Shown: one piece after another, positions 48,303-57,312 of the stretch
Position numbering within the stretch: the stretch's first letter is position 1
Layout: the number at the start of each line of letters is the position of its first letter
Assembly: GCA_944326825.1 (NCBI GenBank)
Contig: CALVFL010000016.1
Location: 1-59,112 of the forward strand
Direction of reading: 5' to 3'
DNA from: an uncultured Erysipelotrichaceae bacterium
GTDB taxonomy: Bacteria > Bacillota_I > Bacilli_A > Erysipelotrichales > Erysipelotrichaceae
Length of the DNA: 59,112 nt
Position numbers and translations under genes: made by a program
Notes under the pieces: model-generated
Databases searched by the model: none
The model's input: the letters and a program-made list of their open reading frames with translations, nothing else
Told to the model about the DNA's origin: nothing

Positions 48303-49066
48303 TGGACAGAGGATCGATTAAATATATTGTTATATTATGTACGACGGGCAGCAAATTAGATGATTTGTTAATTAATATCAATAGTTTGGAAAATCAAGAA
48401 GTTGATATTGATTTAATAGTGGTCACACAAGGAAACCACGATGCTGTAGAAAGAATGCTTCAGAATTGCAAGATCCATTATAAGCATATTTATGACAACG
48501 GGACAGGTTTGTCGAGAGCAAGAAATATCGCTTTAAAAAACATCGGTTCAGAACATAAAGATCGTTTGTTAATTTTTTCTGACGATGATAACTGGTATCC
48601 TGCGGGAAGTCTAAAAGAAGCAGGGAGTGTTTTAAGGAAGAATAATAGTCCGATTTGCATTTTTCAATACTTTGATGAGAAAAGGGGACAATATCCAAAA
48701 CAATATTCTCAAAAACCACATTTTATTTCCTATTTGGATATATTGCATATTTCTTCTATCGAGATAGTAATCGATCTAAATAAAGTGGATAAAGAACTGA
48801 TACAATTTAATGAAGAGTTGGGCGTAGGAACAAAAATTCCTTCCGGGGAAGAAAATGAATTAATTATAAGGCTCAAAAAACAAGGATTCAAAATTTATTA
48901 TTACCCATTTATCATAAGTTATCATCCTTATAAAACAAAAAATACGAAATTTAATGAAGCATATTTTATAGAGAAAAAACAACTTTTTAAGGCTTTGTAT
49001 GGAGAAATTATCGGAACAGTTTTATATACCGTTTTTCTCTTAAAGAAAAAATTAAGTAAAAGGTGA
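48302..49066 (+). CDS. GT2-like glycosyltransferase
   Basis: A 254-residue GT-A-type glycosyltransferase. IVILCTTGSKLDDLLINI resembles the start of family 2 enzymes, LSRARNIALKN is the typical nucleotide-binding helix, and LIFSDDDNWYPAGSL carries the acidic DDD metal site. The TAATG overlap with the dehydrogenase gene supports coupling. Sugar specificity unknown. Confidence 0.82.
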   Translation: MDRGSIKYIVILCTTGSKLDDLLININSLENQEVDIDLIVVTQGNHDAVERMLQNCKIHYKHIYDNGTGLSRARNIALKNIGSEHKDRLLIFSDDDNWYPAGSLKEAGSVLRKNNSPICIFQYFDEKRGQYPKQYSQKPHFISYLDILHISSIEIVIDLNKVDKELIQFNEELGVGTKIPSGEENELIIRLKKQGFKIYYYPFIISYHPYKTKNTKFNEAYFIEKKQLFKALYGEIIGTVLYTVFLLKKKLSKR

Positions 49067-49067
49067 T

Positions 49068-50111
49068 ATGGTGGAGTTATTTAAAATAAGACAGTACATC
49101 AAATATTTGATTTTTGATGATACAAAAAGAGACGTTAAGACAAAACTAAATAAATCAGGACATAAAGCAGTGTTGATTGGCCAACCGGTACATTCCAACT
49201 TGGGAGATTATGCCATAATTAATGCAGAACTTGACTTTATTAGTGAAATAAATAAGGAATCTGATGTAATTGTGATATCAATGCCTTTTTTTCACACCCA
49301 TAAGAACTATTTAAAGAAAAGGCTATCAACCGGTGATTTGATCATGATCTCTGGCGGCGGATGGATGGGCGACTTATGGCCGATAAACGAGCTTGTTATT
49401 CAAGATATCGTTAATACATATAAAGAAAATACGATTATAATTTTCCCTCAAACAGTATTCTTTGAAAAAAAAGGAGAGCTTTATAAAAAGGCAATGTCTA
49501 TTTATGGTTCTCACAAAAACCTGCATATTTTTGCTCGTGATAAAAAAACATATGATTTTTTGATTAATGATATGGATTTAGATGGAGGAAGATGCTACTT
49601 AGTGCCTGATATCGTGTATTCTCTAAAATGCAATATTGTAAATCAGCCTCGAAATGGTGTTTGTTTTTGTTTAAGAAAAGATTCAGAAAAGGTTAGTGGC
49701 GATGAAGAAATTAATGATGTTCTTGATTTTTTTATAAAACAAAATTATCAGATTTTTTATACTGATACAGTCTTAAAAAAGAGAAATGATAAAATATCTA
49801 AAAACAAAATGAATGTTTATAAAAAAATAACAGAGTTCTCAAAATACAAAGTAGTTGTTACAGACAGGTTACACGGGATGATTTTTTCATTGCTGTCAAA
49901 AACACCCTGTATTGTATTTGATAATAAGACTAAAAAAGTAAGCGAATCCTTAAAATGGATTAATGGAATAAACAGTGTTCTACTTGTACAAAGTGAAGTC
50001 GATGAATCATCGCTATATGAATTTATCAACAGAAATTTTATATATTATGATTTAGAATTGATTAAAGAAAAATATAAACCGCTTATAGATATAGTAAATA
50101 AATATTTATAA
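49068..50111 (+). CDS. Polysaccharide pyruvyl transferase family protein
   Basis: A 347-residue member of the polysaccharide pyruvyl transferase (CsaB/WcaK-like) family. VHSNLGDYAIINAEL is the family N-terminal signature, MISGGGWMGDLWP and IFPQTVFF form the first domain, and VVTDRLHGMIFSLLSKTPCIVFDN is the strongly conserved C-terminal motif. It probably adds a pyruvate ketal or is a glycosyltransferase-like relative. It begins 1 nt after the previous stop. Confidence 0.88.
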   Translation: MVELFKIRQYIKYLIFDDTKRDVKTKLNKSGHKAVLIGQPVHSNLGDYAIINAELDFISEINKESDVIVISMPFFHTHKNYLKKRLSTGDLIMISGGGWMGDLWPINELVIQDIVNTYKENTIIIFPQTVFFEKKGELYKKAMSIYGSHKNLHIFARDKKTYDFLINDMDLDGGRCYLVPDIVYSLKCNIVNQPRNGVCFCLRKDSEKVSGDEEINDVLDFFIKQNYQIFYTDTVLKKRNDKISKNKMNVYKKITEFSKYKVVVTDRLHGMIFSLLSKTPCIVFDNKTKKVSESLKWINGINSVLLVQSEVDESSLYEFINRNFIYYDLELIKEKYKPLIDIVNKYL

Positions 50112-50125
50112 TGGAGTGATCAATA

Positions 50126-51238
50126 ATGGAAAAAATAAATAAATTAATATGTGTTAATGTACCTGTTAAAACATGTAATCTTAGATGCAAATATTGTTAT
50201 ATAACACAGTTGAAACAATGGGGTGAAAAACTTCCGACTTTTGATTACGATGTGGATCATATCGTTAAAGCTTTTGACAAAAATAGATTCGGAGGAACTT
50301 GCCTAATTAATTTTACCGGCGGCGGGGAAACGCTTTTACCTGAGGAAATGGTGTCGATCATCAGAGGAGTTTTGGAAAATGGCCACTATGTTGAGGTAGT
50401 TACCAACGGAACTGTGACAAAGCGATTTGAACAAATTGCGGAATTTCCTGAAGATATTTTGAAACGTCTTGAATTTAAGTTTTCATTTCATTACTTAGAG
50501 TTTAAAAGGCTTAATATCTTGGATAAATTTGTTGGAAATGTAAATTTGATGAGAAATAAAGGCTGTTCGTTCACGATAGAATGTACACCTACAGATGAAC
50601 TTATGCAATACGCCGAAGAGATGAAACAATTTTGTTTGGATAACTTTGGGGCTTTATGCCATTTAACGATAGCCAGGACTGACACAAAGAGCAACAAAGA
50701 AATATTGACTGATCTTAGCGAAGACGAATACTGTCGCTTTTGGGAATCGTTTAATTCAGAAATGTTTAATTTTAAAAAGGATATCTTGAAAGTTAAAAGG
50801 AATGAGTTTTGTTATGCTGGGGCGTGGTCACTATATGTAAACTTAAAAAATGGAGATGCACAAAGATGCTACGGGCAACCAATAACACAAAATATATTCG
50901 CCGATCTTAATAAACCGATAGAATTTAAGCCGGTTGGTCATTATTGCAGACAACCATATTGTTACAACGGTCACGCATTTCTAACTCTTGGAGTTATTCC
51001 GGAATTGGATACTCCTACATATCTTGATATAAGAAATAGAAAATGCTTAGATGGATCAGAATGGTTTAATGAAAGTGGCAAAAGTTTTTATTCTTCAAAA
51101 TTAGAAGATAGTAATAAAAAGTGTTCTAAATTTAAACGATTAACGAATACACTTACTATGCCTTTTTCAATGTTGCCTAAAATATGGAGAAATAAAGATA
51201 AGATTATTAGTAAAGTTTTAAAAAGAAATGAAAAATAG
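50126..51238 (+). CDS. Radical SAM protein within the polysaccharide cluster
   Basis: A 370-residue radical S-adenosylmethionine enzyme. CNLRCKYC (residues 17-24) provides the three iron-sulphur cysteines, and FTGGGETLLPEE is the SAM-binding GGE motif. Additional cysteines in the C-terminal part, in FCYAG (about 231), RCYGQ, HYCRQPYCYNG and RKCLDG, suggest a second iron-sulphur site of SPASM type. The reaction is unknown. It could modify a sugar or lipid intermediate, but might act on a peptide. The gene lies tightly between pyruvyl transferase and flippase and overlaps the latter by 11 nt. Confidence 0.85.
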   Translation: MEKINKLICVNVPVKTCNLRCKYCYITQLKQWGEKLPTFDYDVDHIVKAFDKNRFGGTCLINFTGGGETLLPEEMVSIIRGVLENGHYVEVVTNGTVTKRFEQIAEFPEDILKRLEFKFSFHYLEFKRLNILDKFVGNVNLMRNKGCSFTIECTPTDELMQYAEEMKQFCLDNFGALCHLTIARTDTKSNKEILTDLSEDEYCRFWESFNSEMFNFKKDILKVKRNEFCYAGAWSLYVNLKNGDAQRCYGQPITQNIFADLNKPIEFKPVGHYCRQPYCYNGHAFLTLGVIPELDTPTYLDIRNRKCLDGSEWFNESGKSFYSSKLEDSNKKCSKFKRLTNTLTMPFSMLPKIWRNKDKIISKVLKRNEK

Positions 51239-52652
51239 TATTATAAGTTCTCTTTTATGGAAATACTTGGAGCGAGGCAGTGTTCAGGGTATAAGTTTTT
51301 TAGTTTCTATAATTTTGGCTAGGATAATAGCTCCGGGAGAATATGGAATTATAGTTATAATAACTGTTTTTATTAACTTAGCTAATACTTTTATCCAAAG
51401 TGGCTTCAGTATGGCCTTGTTGCAAAGAAAAGATATAGAAAAAGATGACTATTCGTCAGTCTTTTGGATAAGCATAGTACTTTCTTTGCTGATATATAGT
51501 ATTCTATATATTATATCTCCATTTATAGCTGCTTTTTATAATAACCCCGAAATCACGGATGTATTAAGAGTTTTATCGCTAGTCGTCATACCTGGGGGCA
51601 TTAATTCTGTCCAAAATTCAATGCTTATAAGAGAACTACTCTTTAAAAGAATCTTCTTTAACAGTTTTCTTGCGGTTATTATTTCTGCAATTGTTGGGAT
51701 AAGTATGGCTTATTCAGGTTTTGGTATATGGGCATTAGTCTTTCAACAACTGACGAATATAACTGCTATTTGTGTAATAACATCAGCCGGTCTTAGGTGG
51801 TTACCTAAGTTAAGAATAAGTTTTAAAAGAGTCAAACTGTTAATTTCCTTTGGTTGGAAAGTGCTTGTGTCCTCTTTGATCGATACTTTTTATAATCAAT
51901 TAAACAGCCTTGTGGTGGGAAAATTGTATTCTCCTGCTAGCCTTGCCTATTTCAATAAAGGCCAAGAATTTCCATATTTTGTCGTAGTAAATATCGATAG
52001 TTCGATAGAAAGCGTAATGTTGCCGGTTTATGCCAGAAATCAGAATAACATTTCTAAACTTAAACAAATGGTAAGAAGAGCAGTATCCTTGAGCTCTTAT
52101 ATAGTTTTCCCGTGTTTAATGGGTCTGGCAGCAACTTCTTCCACGGTGGTATCTATTGTACTTACGGACAAATGGTTGCCATGCGTACCCTTTTTGATAG
52201 CCTTTTGTTTTGCATACTTATTTCATCCGTTAAATATTGCAAATGTGCAAGCGATAAACGCAGTTGGAAGAAGTGATTTGACTTTAAAGATAAATGTTAT
52301 TAAAAAAACCATTGCGATTATAATTTTAATTATTAGTTCTTTTTTTGGTTTATATGCAATAGCTTTAGGAACAATTATAAGCAACATTTTTGTGTTAATA
52401 ATTAATATAGCACCTAATAGAAAACTTTTACATTACGGTGCTAAAGAGCAAATTAAAGATATATTGCCTAATTTGCTTATAGCAATGGTTATGGGTGTAA
52501 TTGTGGCCGTAATTGGTTTGATAGACATGTCTGTTTTTGCAAAATTGATTGTTCAGGTCATGACAGGAATCTTTGTTTATGTTTTGTTGTCTATATTATT
52601 TAAGAATACCAATTTTTTATATATATTGAAATTGTTGAGAGGAATTAAATGA
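51228..52652 (+). CDS. wzx: Oligosaccharide repeat-unit flippase (Wzx-like)
   Basis: A 474-residue membrane protein with about twelve to fourteen hydrophobic segments of the MOP/polysaccharide biosynthesis family. RGSVQGISFLVSIILARII and PGEYGIIVI at the N-terminus and SFGWKVLVSSLIDTFYNQLNSLVVGKLYS in the middle are typical of lipopolysaccharide/EPS flippases. It would move the undecaprenyl-linked unit outward for polymerisation. More AT-rich than the genes at the start of the cluster. Confidence 0.87.
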   Translation: MKNSIISSLLWKYLERGSVQGISFLVSIILARIIAPGEYGIIVIITVFINLANTFIQSGFSMALLQRKDIEKDDYSSVFWISIVLSLLIYSILYIISPFIAAFYNNPEITDVLRVLSLVVIPGGINSVQNSMLIRELLFKRIFFNSFLAVIISAIVGISMAYSGFGIWALVFQQLTNITAICVITSAGLRWLPKLRISFKRVKLLISFGWKVLVSSLIDTFYNQLNSLVVGKLYSPASLAYFNKGQEFPYFVVVNIDSSIESVMLPVYARNQNNISKLKQMVRRAVSLSSYIVFPCLMGLAATSSTVVSIVLTDKWLPCVPFLIAFCFAYLFHPLNIANVQAINAVGRSDLTLKINVIKKTIAIIILIISSFFGLYAIALGTIISNIFVLIINIAPNRKLLHYGAKEQIKDILPNLLIAMVMGVIVAVIGLIDMSVFAKLIVQVMTGIFVYVLLSILFKNTNFLYILKLLRGIK

Positions 52653-53863
52653 AGAATAAGCGAAGATTATTTTTATCTTTATTTATTGTTGTTACATTTG
52701 TAATTATATTGTTAGGTTTATTTATATATTTTGATTATAGTAACAACGCCATATTTAATAGAACAATTAAATCATATTCTATTGATGAATTTAAATCTTT
52801 CGATAGCATTAAAGTTATTGAAGTAGATAATGAATATATTAAATCAAATGATGGAGATATGATCGTATTATCTGCAGCAGAAAATCATTTTTATTTCTCT
52901 GGATTGCCGTTTATTGAAAAGAATGATTCTTTGTGCAGATTAGATACTAGTATTAACTGGCCAGACGGTATAAAAAGGAGAAATTGCATGACCTCTGGAG
53001 CCACCATACAATTCGAAACTGATTCAGACTATGTATATGTTGAAGTAAATTTAGGAAAGACAGAAAAATACGAATGGTTTACAGAGATTGGATCCTCTGG
53101 AATAGATGTATATCAAGGAGATGATCATGATCGAAAATGGATAGGGAGTGGTTATGCTGATGGAGTTATATTTAATAAACAAATAAAAAACATTTTTCAC
53201 AAAGATGAAGGATTAAGTAAAATAACAATTGTCTTACCAACTTATGCAGAAGTAGAAAGTATATATATCGGTTTGGAAAACTCCTCTGTACTACGTTCGG
53301 TCGATTTAGAAGAAAAGGATGATCCGATTTTGTTTTATGGTTCATCAATCACCCAAGGTTGTGCTTCATCACGTCCTGGAATCACTTATTCAATGAAGGT
53401 TGGAGATTATTTTGAAAGGGATATTATTAATTTCGGATTCTCTAGCAGCGCAAAAGGAGAAATAGAAGTTGCCGAAATAATCGGCAGTTTAGATTTATCT
53501 GCAATAGTCATAGAATATGATCACAATGCCGAAACAGTAAGTGATCTTAGAGATACTCATTATAACTTTTATAAAGAAATACGTGAAAGCAATAGTGAAG
53601 TGCCGATAATTTTAATGTCTAGATTCAGTGGCGATCTATCAATACCATTGGATGAAGCTATCGCCAGAAGAGATGTCGTTAAAGAAACATATGAAAAAGC
53701 AAAGATAAAAGGCGATAAAAATATATTTTTTATTGATGGTTTAGATATATTAAACAAGGATAATTATGACGATTATTTTTCTGATGATAGACATCCAAAT
53801 GATTTAGGAATGGAGTTAATCGCTAATGAGATCATTAGAATACTTGAAGGAAAAATTGAATAA
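52649..53863 (+). CDS. SGNH/GDSL-type hydrolase with membrane anchor
   Basis: A 404-residue protein with one N-terminal membrane segment (about 5-27) and an external body. Residues 60-220 look like a jelly-roll carbohydrate-binding domain (YVYVEVNLGKTEKYEW...). The C-terminal domain is an SGNH hydrolase: ILFYGSSITQGCASS supplies the nucleophile serine, and DDRHPNDLG supplies Asp-His. The usual GDS is GSS. This combination resembles carbohydrate esterases that remove or transfer acetyl groups. It could trim the polysaccharide outside the membrane. GAGG precedes the start. Confidence 0.78.
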   Translation: MKNKRRLFLSLFIVVTFVIILLGLFIYFDYSNNAIFNRTIKSYSIDEFKSFDSIKVIEVDNEYIKSNDGDMIVLSAAENHFYFSGLPFIEKNDSLCRLDTSINWPDGIKRRNCMTSGATIQFETDSDYVYVEVNLGKTEKYEWFTEIGSSGIDVYQGDDHDRKWIGSGYADGVIFNKQIKNIFHKDEGLSKITIVLPTYAEVESIYIGLENSSVLRSVDLEEKDDPILFYGSSITQGCASSRPGITYSMKVGDYFERDIINFGFSSSAKGEIEVAEIIGSLDLSAIVIEYDHNAETVSDLRDTHYNFYKEIRESNSEVPIILMSRFSGDLSIPLDEAIARRDVVKETYEKAKIKGDKNIFFIDGLDILNKDNYDDYFSDDRHPNDLGMELIANEIIRILEGKIE

Positions 53864-55067
53864 GAAAATAGTAAAAATAAAAGAAATAATTGCAAATTTT
53901 CAAAAAAAAGATCAAATTTCGATTGTTTGTCTTATATGGATATACCTAAAACCGATCATTGATACGGTTCTGTTTTTTCTAAACGGTAGTTTAGTAAGTT
54001 ATTTATATTATTTAGTCATAATTATTATTTCTTTATATATCGTAACTAGGATAGGTATCGAAAAAAGATCAATTATATTTTTAATTATATTTATAGTTTT
54101 AGTATTACTAAATTGTGCGATGGTAAACTATAAAAACTATGTTTTTGTTGAGGGATTCACCGATATTATAATTTGGCTCATTCCTGTTTTCGCTATAACA
54201 GGAAAATACTTTAACTTTAATAATTTCTTAAATTGGTGGTTTCGTTTCTCGTTGTGTATGAGCGGTTTTGTCTTAATTCCAATTATTCTCAATTCATTAA
54301 AACTGTTAAACTATGGTTCTATCAGTTCTATTTTGTTGCCGAATCTTTTAATTTTATCTTGGTATTATTTTAAAGAAAAAGGTATATTATCCAAGACATT
54401 TAAATGGATAGTGTTTAACATGATACTAATATTCTTATTCGCAGGACGAATGGCTTTTTTATCTATTTCTTTAACGATTGTAGTTTTTTTCTTTATTCAA
54501 AAAAATATAGATTTAAAAATAAAAATAGCACTACTGGTTTCGATAGCGATTGTTATACTTATTACAATATATAATATCGAAAGTATTTTAGGATTTATAA
54601 ATAACACATTGAATCACTTTGGTTTGCATTCAAGAAATATAGACCTTTTTATAGAACAATTTAAAAATGGAATAACTTTAGATGGTTTACATTTGTCAGG
54701 TAGGGATATTGTGTATACAGAAGCTATCAATTACATTAAGGATAATTGGTTACTGCCGAGTGGATTAGGCGTAATAAGACATCTAACAGATGGCGTTTAT
54801 TATCATTCTCATAACCTTATACTTGAACAATTTATAGTTTTTGGAGTTCCATTAACAATTATATTTGATATTTTAACGATTTTGTTTTTATCAAAAAAAC
54901 GCAACGACGACAAACAGCAATTTAAATTTTTAATTTATTTGTTGTTTTTTTATCTTATTCTTTCTGCTACAGGAACTAATTTTATAAATTCAATATATTC
55001 AATTTTATTTTTAACTATGTTATTTTCTAGTGTTTCTATAAAAAATATATCAAAAAGAGAAATATGA
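53826..55067 (+). CDS. wzy: O-antigen polymerase/ligase-like protein (Wzy-like)
   Basis: A 413-residue protein with about eleven hydrophobic segments and a long external loop near residues 250-330, a pattern of O-antigen polymerase/ligase family members (Wzy/WaaL). In the loop, DGLHLSGRDIVYTEAINYIKDNWLLPSGLG and HSHNLILEQFIVFGV match the conserved region with histidine. It would polymerise repeat units after the flippase. The start at 53826 overlaps the hydrolase gene by 38 nt; a start near 53857 after AAGGA is also possible. Last gene of the cluster. Confidence 0.82.
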   Translation: MRSLEYLKEKLNKKIVKIKEIIANFQKKDQISIVCLIWIYLKPIIDTVLFFLNGSLVSYLYYLVIIIISLYIVTRIGIEKRSIIFLIIFIVLVLLNCAMVNYKNYVFVEGFTDIIIWLIPVFAITGKYFNFNNFLNWWFRFSLCMSGFVLIPIILNSLKLLNYGSISSILLPNLLILSWYYFKEKGILSKTFKWIVFNMILIFLFAGRMAFLSISLTIVVFFFIQKNIDLKIKIALLVSIAIVILITIYNIESILGFINNTLNHFGLHSRNIDLFIEQFKNGITLDGLHLSGRDIVYTEAINYIKDNWLLPSGLGVIRHLTDGVYYHSHNLILEQFIVFGVPLTIIFDILTILFLSKKRNDDKQQFKFLIYLLFFYLILSATGTNFINSIYSILFLTMLFSSVSIKNISKREI

Positions 55068-55153
55068 TGCACTTGGTATAACTAATGATTTTCCTTAAGT
55101 AAACTTATGTAGGGTTTTTAGAAAATGTCATCTAAAGTTATATAGGGTTTAAT
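55068..55153. other. Junction after the polysaccharide cluster
   Basis: Two direct repeats, TATGTAGGGTTT and TATATAGGGTTT (around 55106 and 55141), may be remnants of an insertion-sequence end near the ISL3-type transposase fragment. Otherwise nothing is recognised. Confidence 0.35.
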
Positions 55154-55218
55154 AAAAGAGGTTTTATCACTTATCTTTGGTTATTGAATGAAGACATTGT
55201 GATAAAGACCTCTTTTTT
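55154..55218 (+). terminator. Long hairpin terminator
   Basis: AAAAGAGGTTTTATCAC (55154-55170) pairs with GTGATAAAGACCTCTTTT almost perfectly with one bulge, and T residues follow. It ends the polysaccharide transcript. Confidence 0.72.
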
Positions 55219-55260
55219 ATTGTGCTGAAGGAAGTAAATGTCATTTATGATTTAAGTAAT

Positions 55261-55577
55261 TTATTTGTTGCCGTTTGAATTTGTCTTATTATAAGTTCCA
55301 CGAAGTTTCCCTTTACACTTATTAGAGTGTGATAACTTATTGGTAAGAGTATAGAAGATCTTATCATTCAGACAATAAATAGCTCTGACTCTGAATCTTT
55401 CAAAATTAGTATAACCATTTGATACGTCAATAAGTACCCTTAGTTTTTGATTAAAGCTTTCAGCTAAGGCATCAGACTGTTTTCGATCATTGTATGGTCT
55501 TTCAAAACTGTTGATGATCTCATCTTTCCAGTTTTTAAGCATTTCAATAAAATCTTCATAACAGCCAGGATCGTTTT
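55261..55577 (-). pseudogene. ISL3-type transposase C-terminal remnant
   Basis: About 105 codons of the end of an ISL3-family transposase: the frame is open from the junction near 55577 and includes SDALAESFNQKLRVLIDVSNGYTNFERFRVRAIYCLNDK, matching the C-terminal DDE part with its glutamate. The first three quarters of the protein are missing at the junction with the ATPase fragment, so it is inactive. Confidence 0.75.
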
Positions 55578-56510
55578 GGTAATTGACGAATATCCTTATG
55601 TTGCTAAATCTTCTAAAAGTTTTGCATCTACACTGCAGCTTTTGATAGATAAGAATAAAGAAGATTCAAAGTTATTTCTGATCTTGTGCGGCTCATCTAT
55701 GTCCTATATGGAAGATAAAGTTTTAGCATATAAATCTCCTCTTTACGGCAGAATGACAGCACAGCTTAAAATTGAGCCGTTTGATTTTTTTGAAGTTTGC
55801 GACTATTTAAAAGGATATTCCATCTATGACAAAGCACTGCTTTATGGAATAATCGGCGGCACACCGCAATATCTGACCATGATCAATTATCGATTATCTG
55901 TAGAAGATAACATCAAAGCCATTTATCTTGATCCAACTTCTTTTATCTTCGAAGAGCCAAGCAATCTTTTAAAACAGGAAGTCCGTGAACCGGCGATCTA
56001 CAACACAATAATCAGTGCAATCGCAACCGGCGCAACCAAAATGAATGAAATAGCTGATAAAGTCGGAGAAGATACCGGGGTTTGTGCTACCTATATCAAA
56101 AACCTGATCAGTTTAGGAATCGTAAAAAAAGAGATGCCTTACGGTGAAAATAAGAGCCGTAAAACGATATATTCGATCGAAGACAATATGTTCCGCTTCT
56201 GGTAACGTTTCATTCCTGAAAATATTTCTATCATATCTCGTGGTTTAAAGGATCTGGCAATGAAGAAAATTGCCTCAGGGTTATCAACCTATATGGGCAG
56301 TGTTTTTGAAGATATTTGCAAACAATACCTATGGAAAGCTTTAAAAGAAGGTAAAACTGAAGTAGGTTTTAAAAACATCGGCCGCTGGTGGGGTACAAAT
56401 CCTAAAACCAGAGCGCAAGAAGAAATAGATATTATGGGAGAAGATCTTTCAGAAAACAGTGCTTTATTTGCGGAATGTAAGTGGACTAACGAAAAGGTTG
56501 ATTTAAGTGT
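55577..56510 (+). pseudogene. Truncated, interrupted AAA ATPase
   Basis: A remnant of an archaeal-type AAA ATPase with a nuclease-like C-terminus. The frame starts inside the gene at the Walker B box VIDEYPYVA, so the part with Walker A is gone. Then come the typical LCGSSMSYMEDKVL and LYGRMTAQLKIEPF, followed by a stop codon at 56203-56205 within ...MFRFW-stop-RFIPEN.... The downstream part stays in the same frame (YMGSVFEDICKQYL and AQEEIDIMGED...AECKWTNEKVD), so this is a nonsense change, not a frameshift. The IS21-type element cuts the 3' end. Confidence 0.85.
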
Positions 56511-56562
56511 TGATAAAGTCAATCTAAAAATGTAGTTTTTCGCCAATCTCAAAATGTAGGTT

Positions 56563-57312
56563 TTAGTCTTCGGTATCAAAGATATTTCTATCTTTGATAC
56601 GATATGAATTACCAGTAATTTTGATGATATCGCAATGATGAACTAATCTATCAATGATCGCATTAGCTATTACTGGATCGCCAAACACTTGCCCCCATTT
56701 AGGTAGTGATTGATTAGTAGTTAAGATAGTTGGTCTTTTTTCATATCTTGCAGCTATCAATTGAAAGAATGCATATGATGCATCCTTATCTACCGGCAGA
56801 TAACCTATCTCATCGATTATCAATAAGGTGTATTTAAGGTAGTGCTTAATGACCTTCTCAACCCTGTTTTCTTTACTTGCTTCTTTAAACTTCTCCATCA
56901 ATACAGCGAAATTTATGAAATAAGTAGATATTCTTTGACTGGCTGCTTCTATACCAATAGATGTAGCTAAATGGGTCTTGCCAACTCCAGGTGAGCCTAC
57001 AAAAATGATATTGGATTTTTTATCAATGAACCTTAAGGATATCAAGTCTAATATCTTAGCTTTATCAATAGTCGGTTGATAAGAAAAATCAAAATCAGCT
57101 ATTGTCTTGTGATAAGGGAAAGAAGAGACCATTATATTGATCTTTCTGGCTCTTTCATCACGAAAAGCTATTTCTGCATCCGTAAGATCCAATAGACAAT
57201 CAATAAGGCTCTTATCATGATTTTCATCAAGATAGGAAGGAATTATTTCTTGAATCTTATTAAGTTTCAAATTTTCTAGGTTATTGGTTAATCTTATATA
57301 ATTTGACATCAT
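56563..57312 (-). CDS. istB: IS21 helper ATPase IstB
   Basis: A 249-residue DnaC-like ATPase that stimulates the IstA transposase. Walker A is IFVGSPGVGKTHLA, Walker B is TLLIIDEIGYL, and FINFAVLMEKFKEA and TTNQSLPKWGQVFGD are IstB signatures. GGGAG lies before adjacent ATGs at 57312 and 57309, which overlap the istA stop codon, so translation is coupled. The open frame up to 57345 has no start advantage. Confidence 0.92.
   Translation of the reverse strand: MMSNYIRLTNNLENLKLNKIQEIIPSYLDENHDKSLIDCLLDLTDAEIAFRDERARKINIMVSSFPYHKTIADFDFSYQPTIDKAKILDLISLRFIDKKSNIIFVGSPGVGKTHLATSIGIEAASQRISTYFINFAVLMEKFKEASKENRVEKVIKHYLKYTLLIIDEIGYLPVDKDASYAFFQLIAARYEKRPTILTTNQSLPKWGQVFGDPVIANAIIDRLVHHCDIIKITGNSYRIKDRNIFDTED

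Noticed and set aside
55576..56205. Complete ATPase gene starting with TTG at 55576
   Set aside because: The protein would begin at Walker B, without Walker A, directly at a junction with a transposase fragment; it is a truncated gene.
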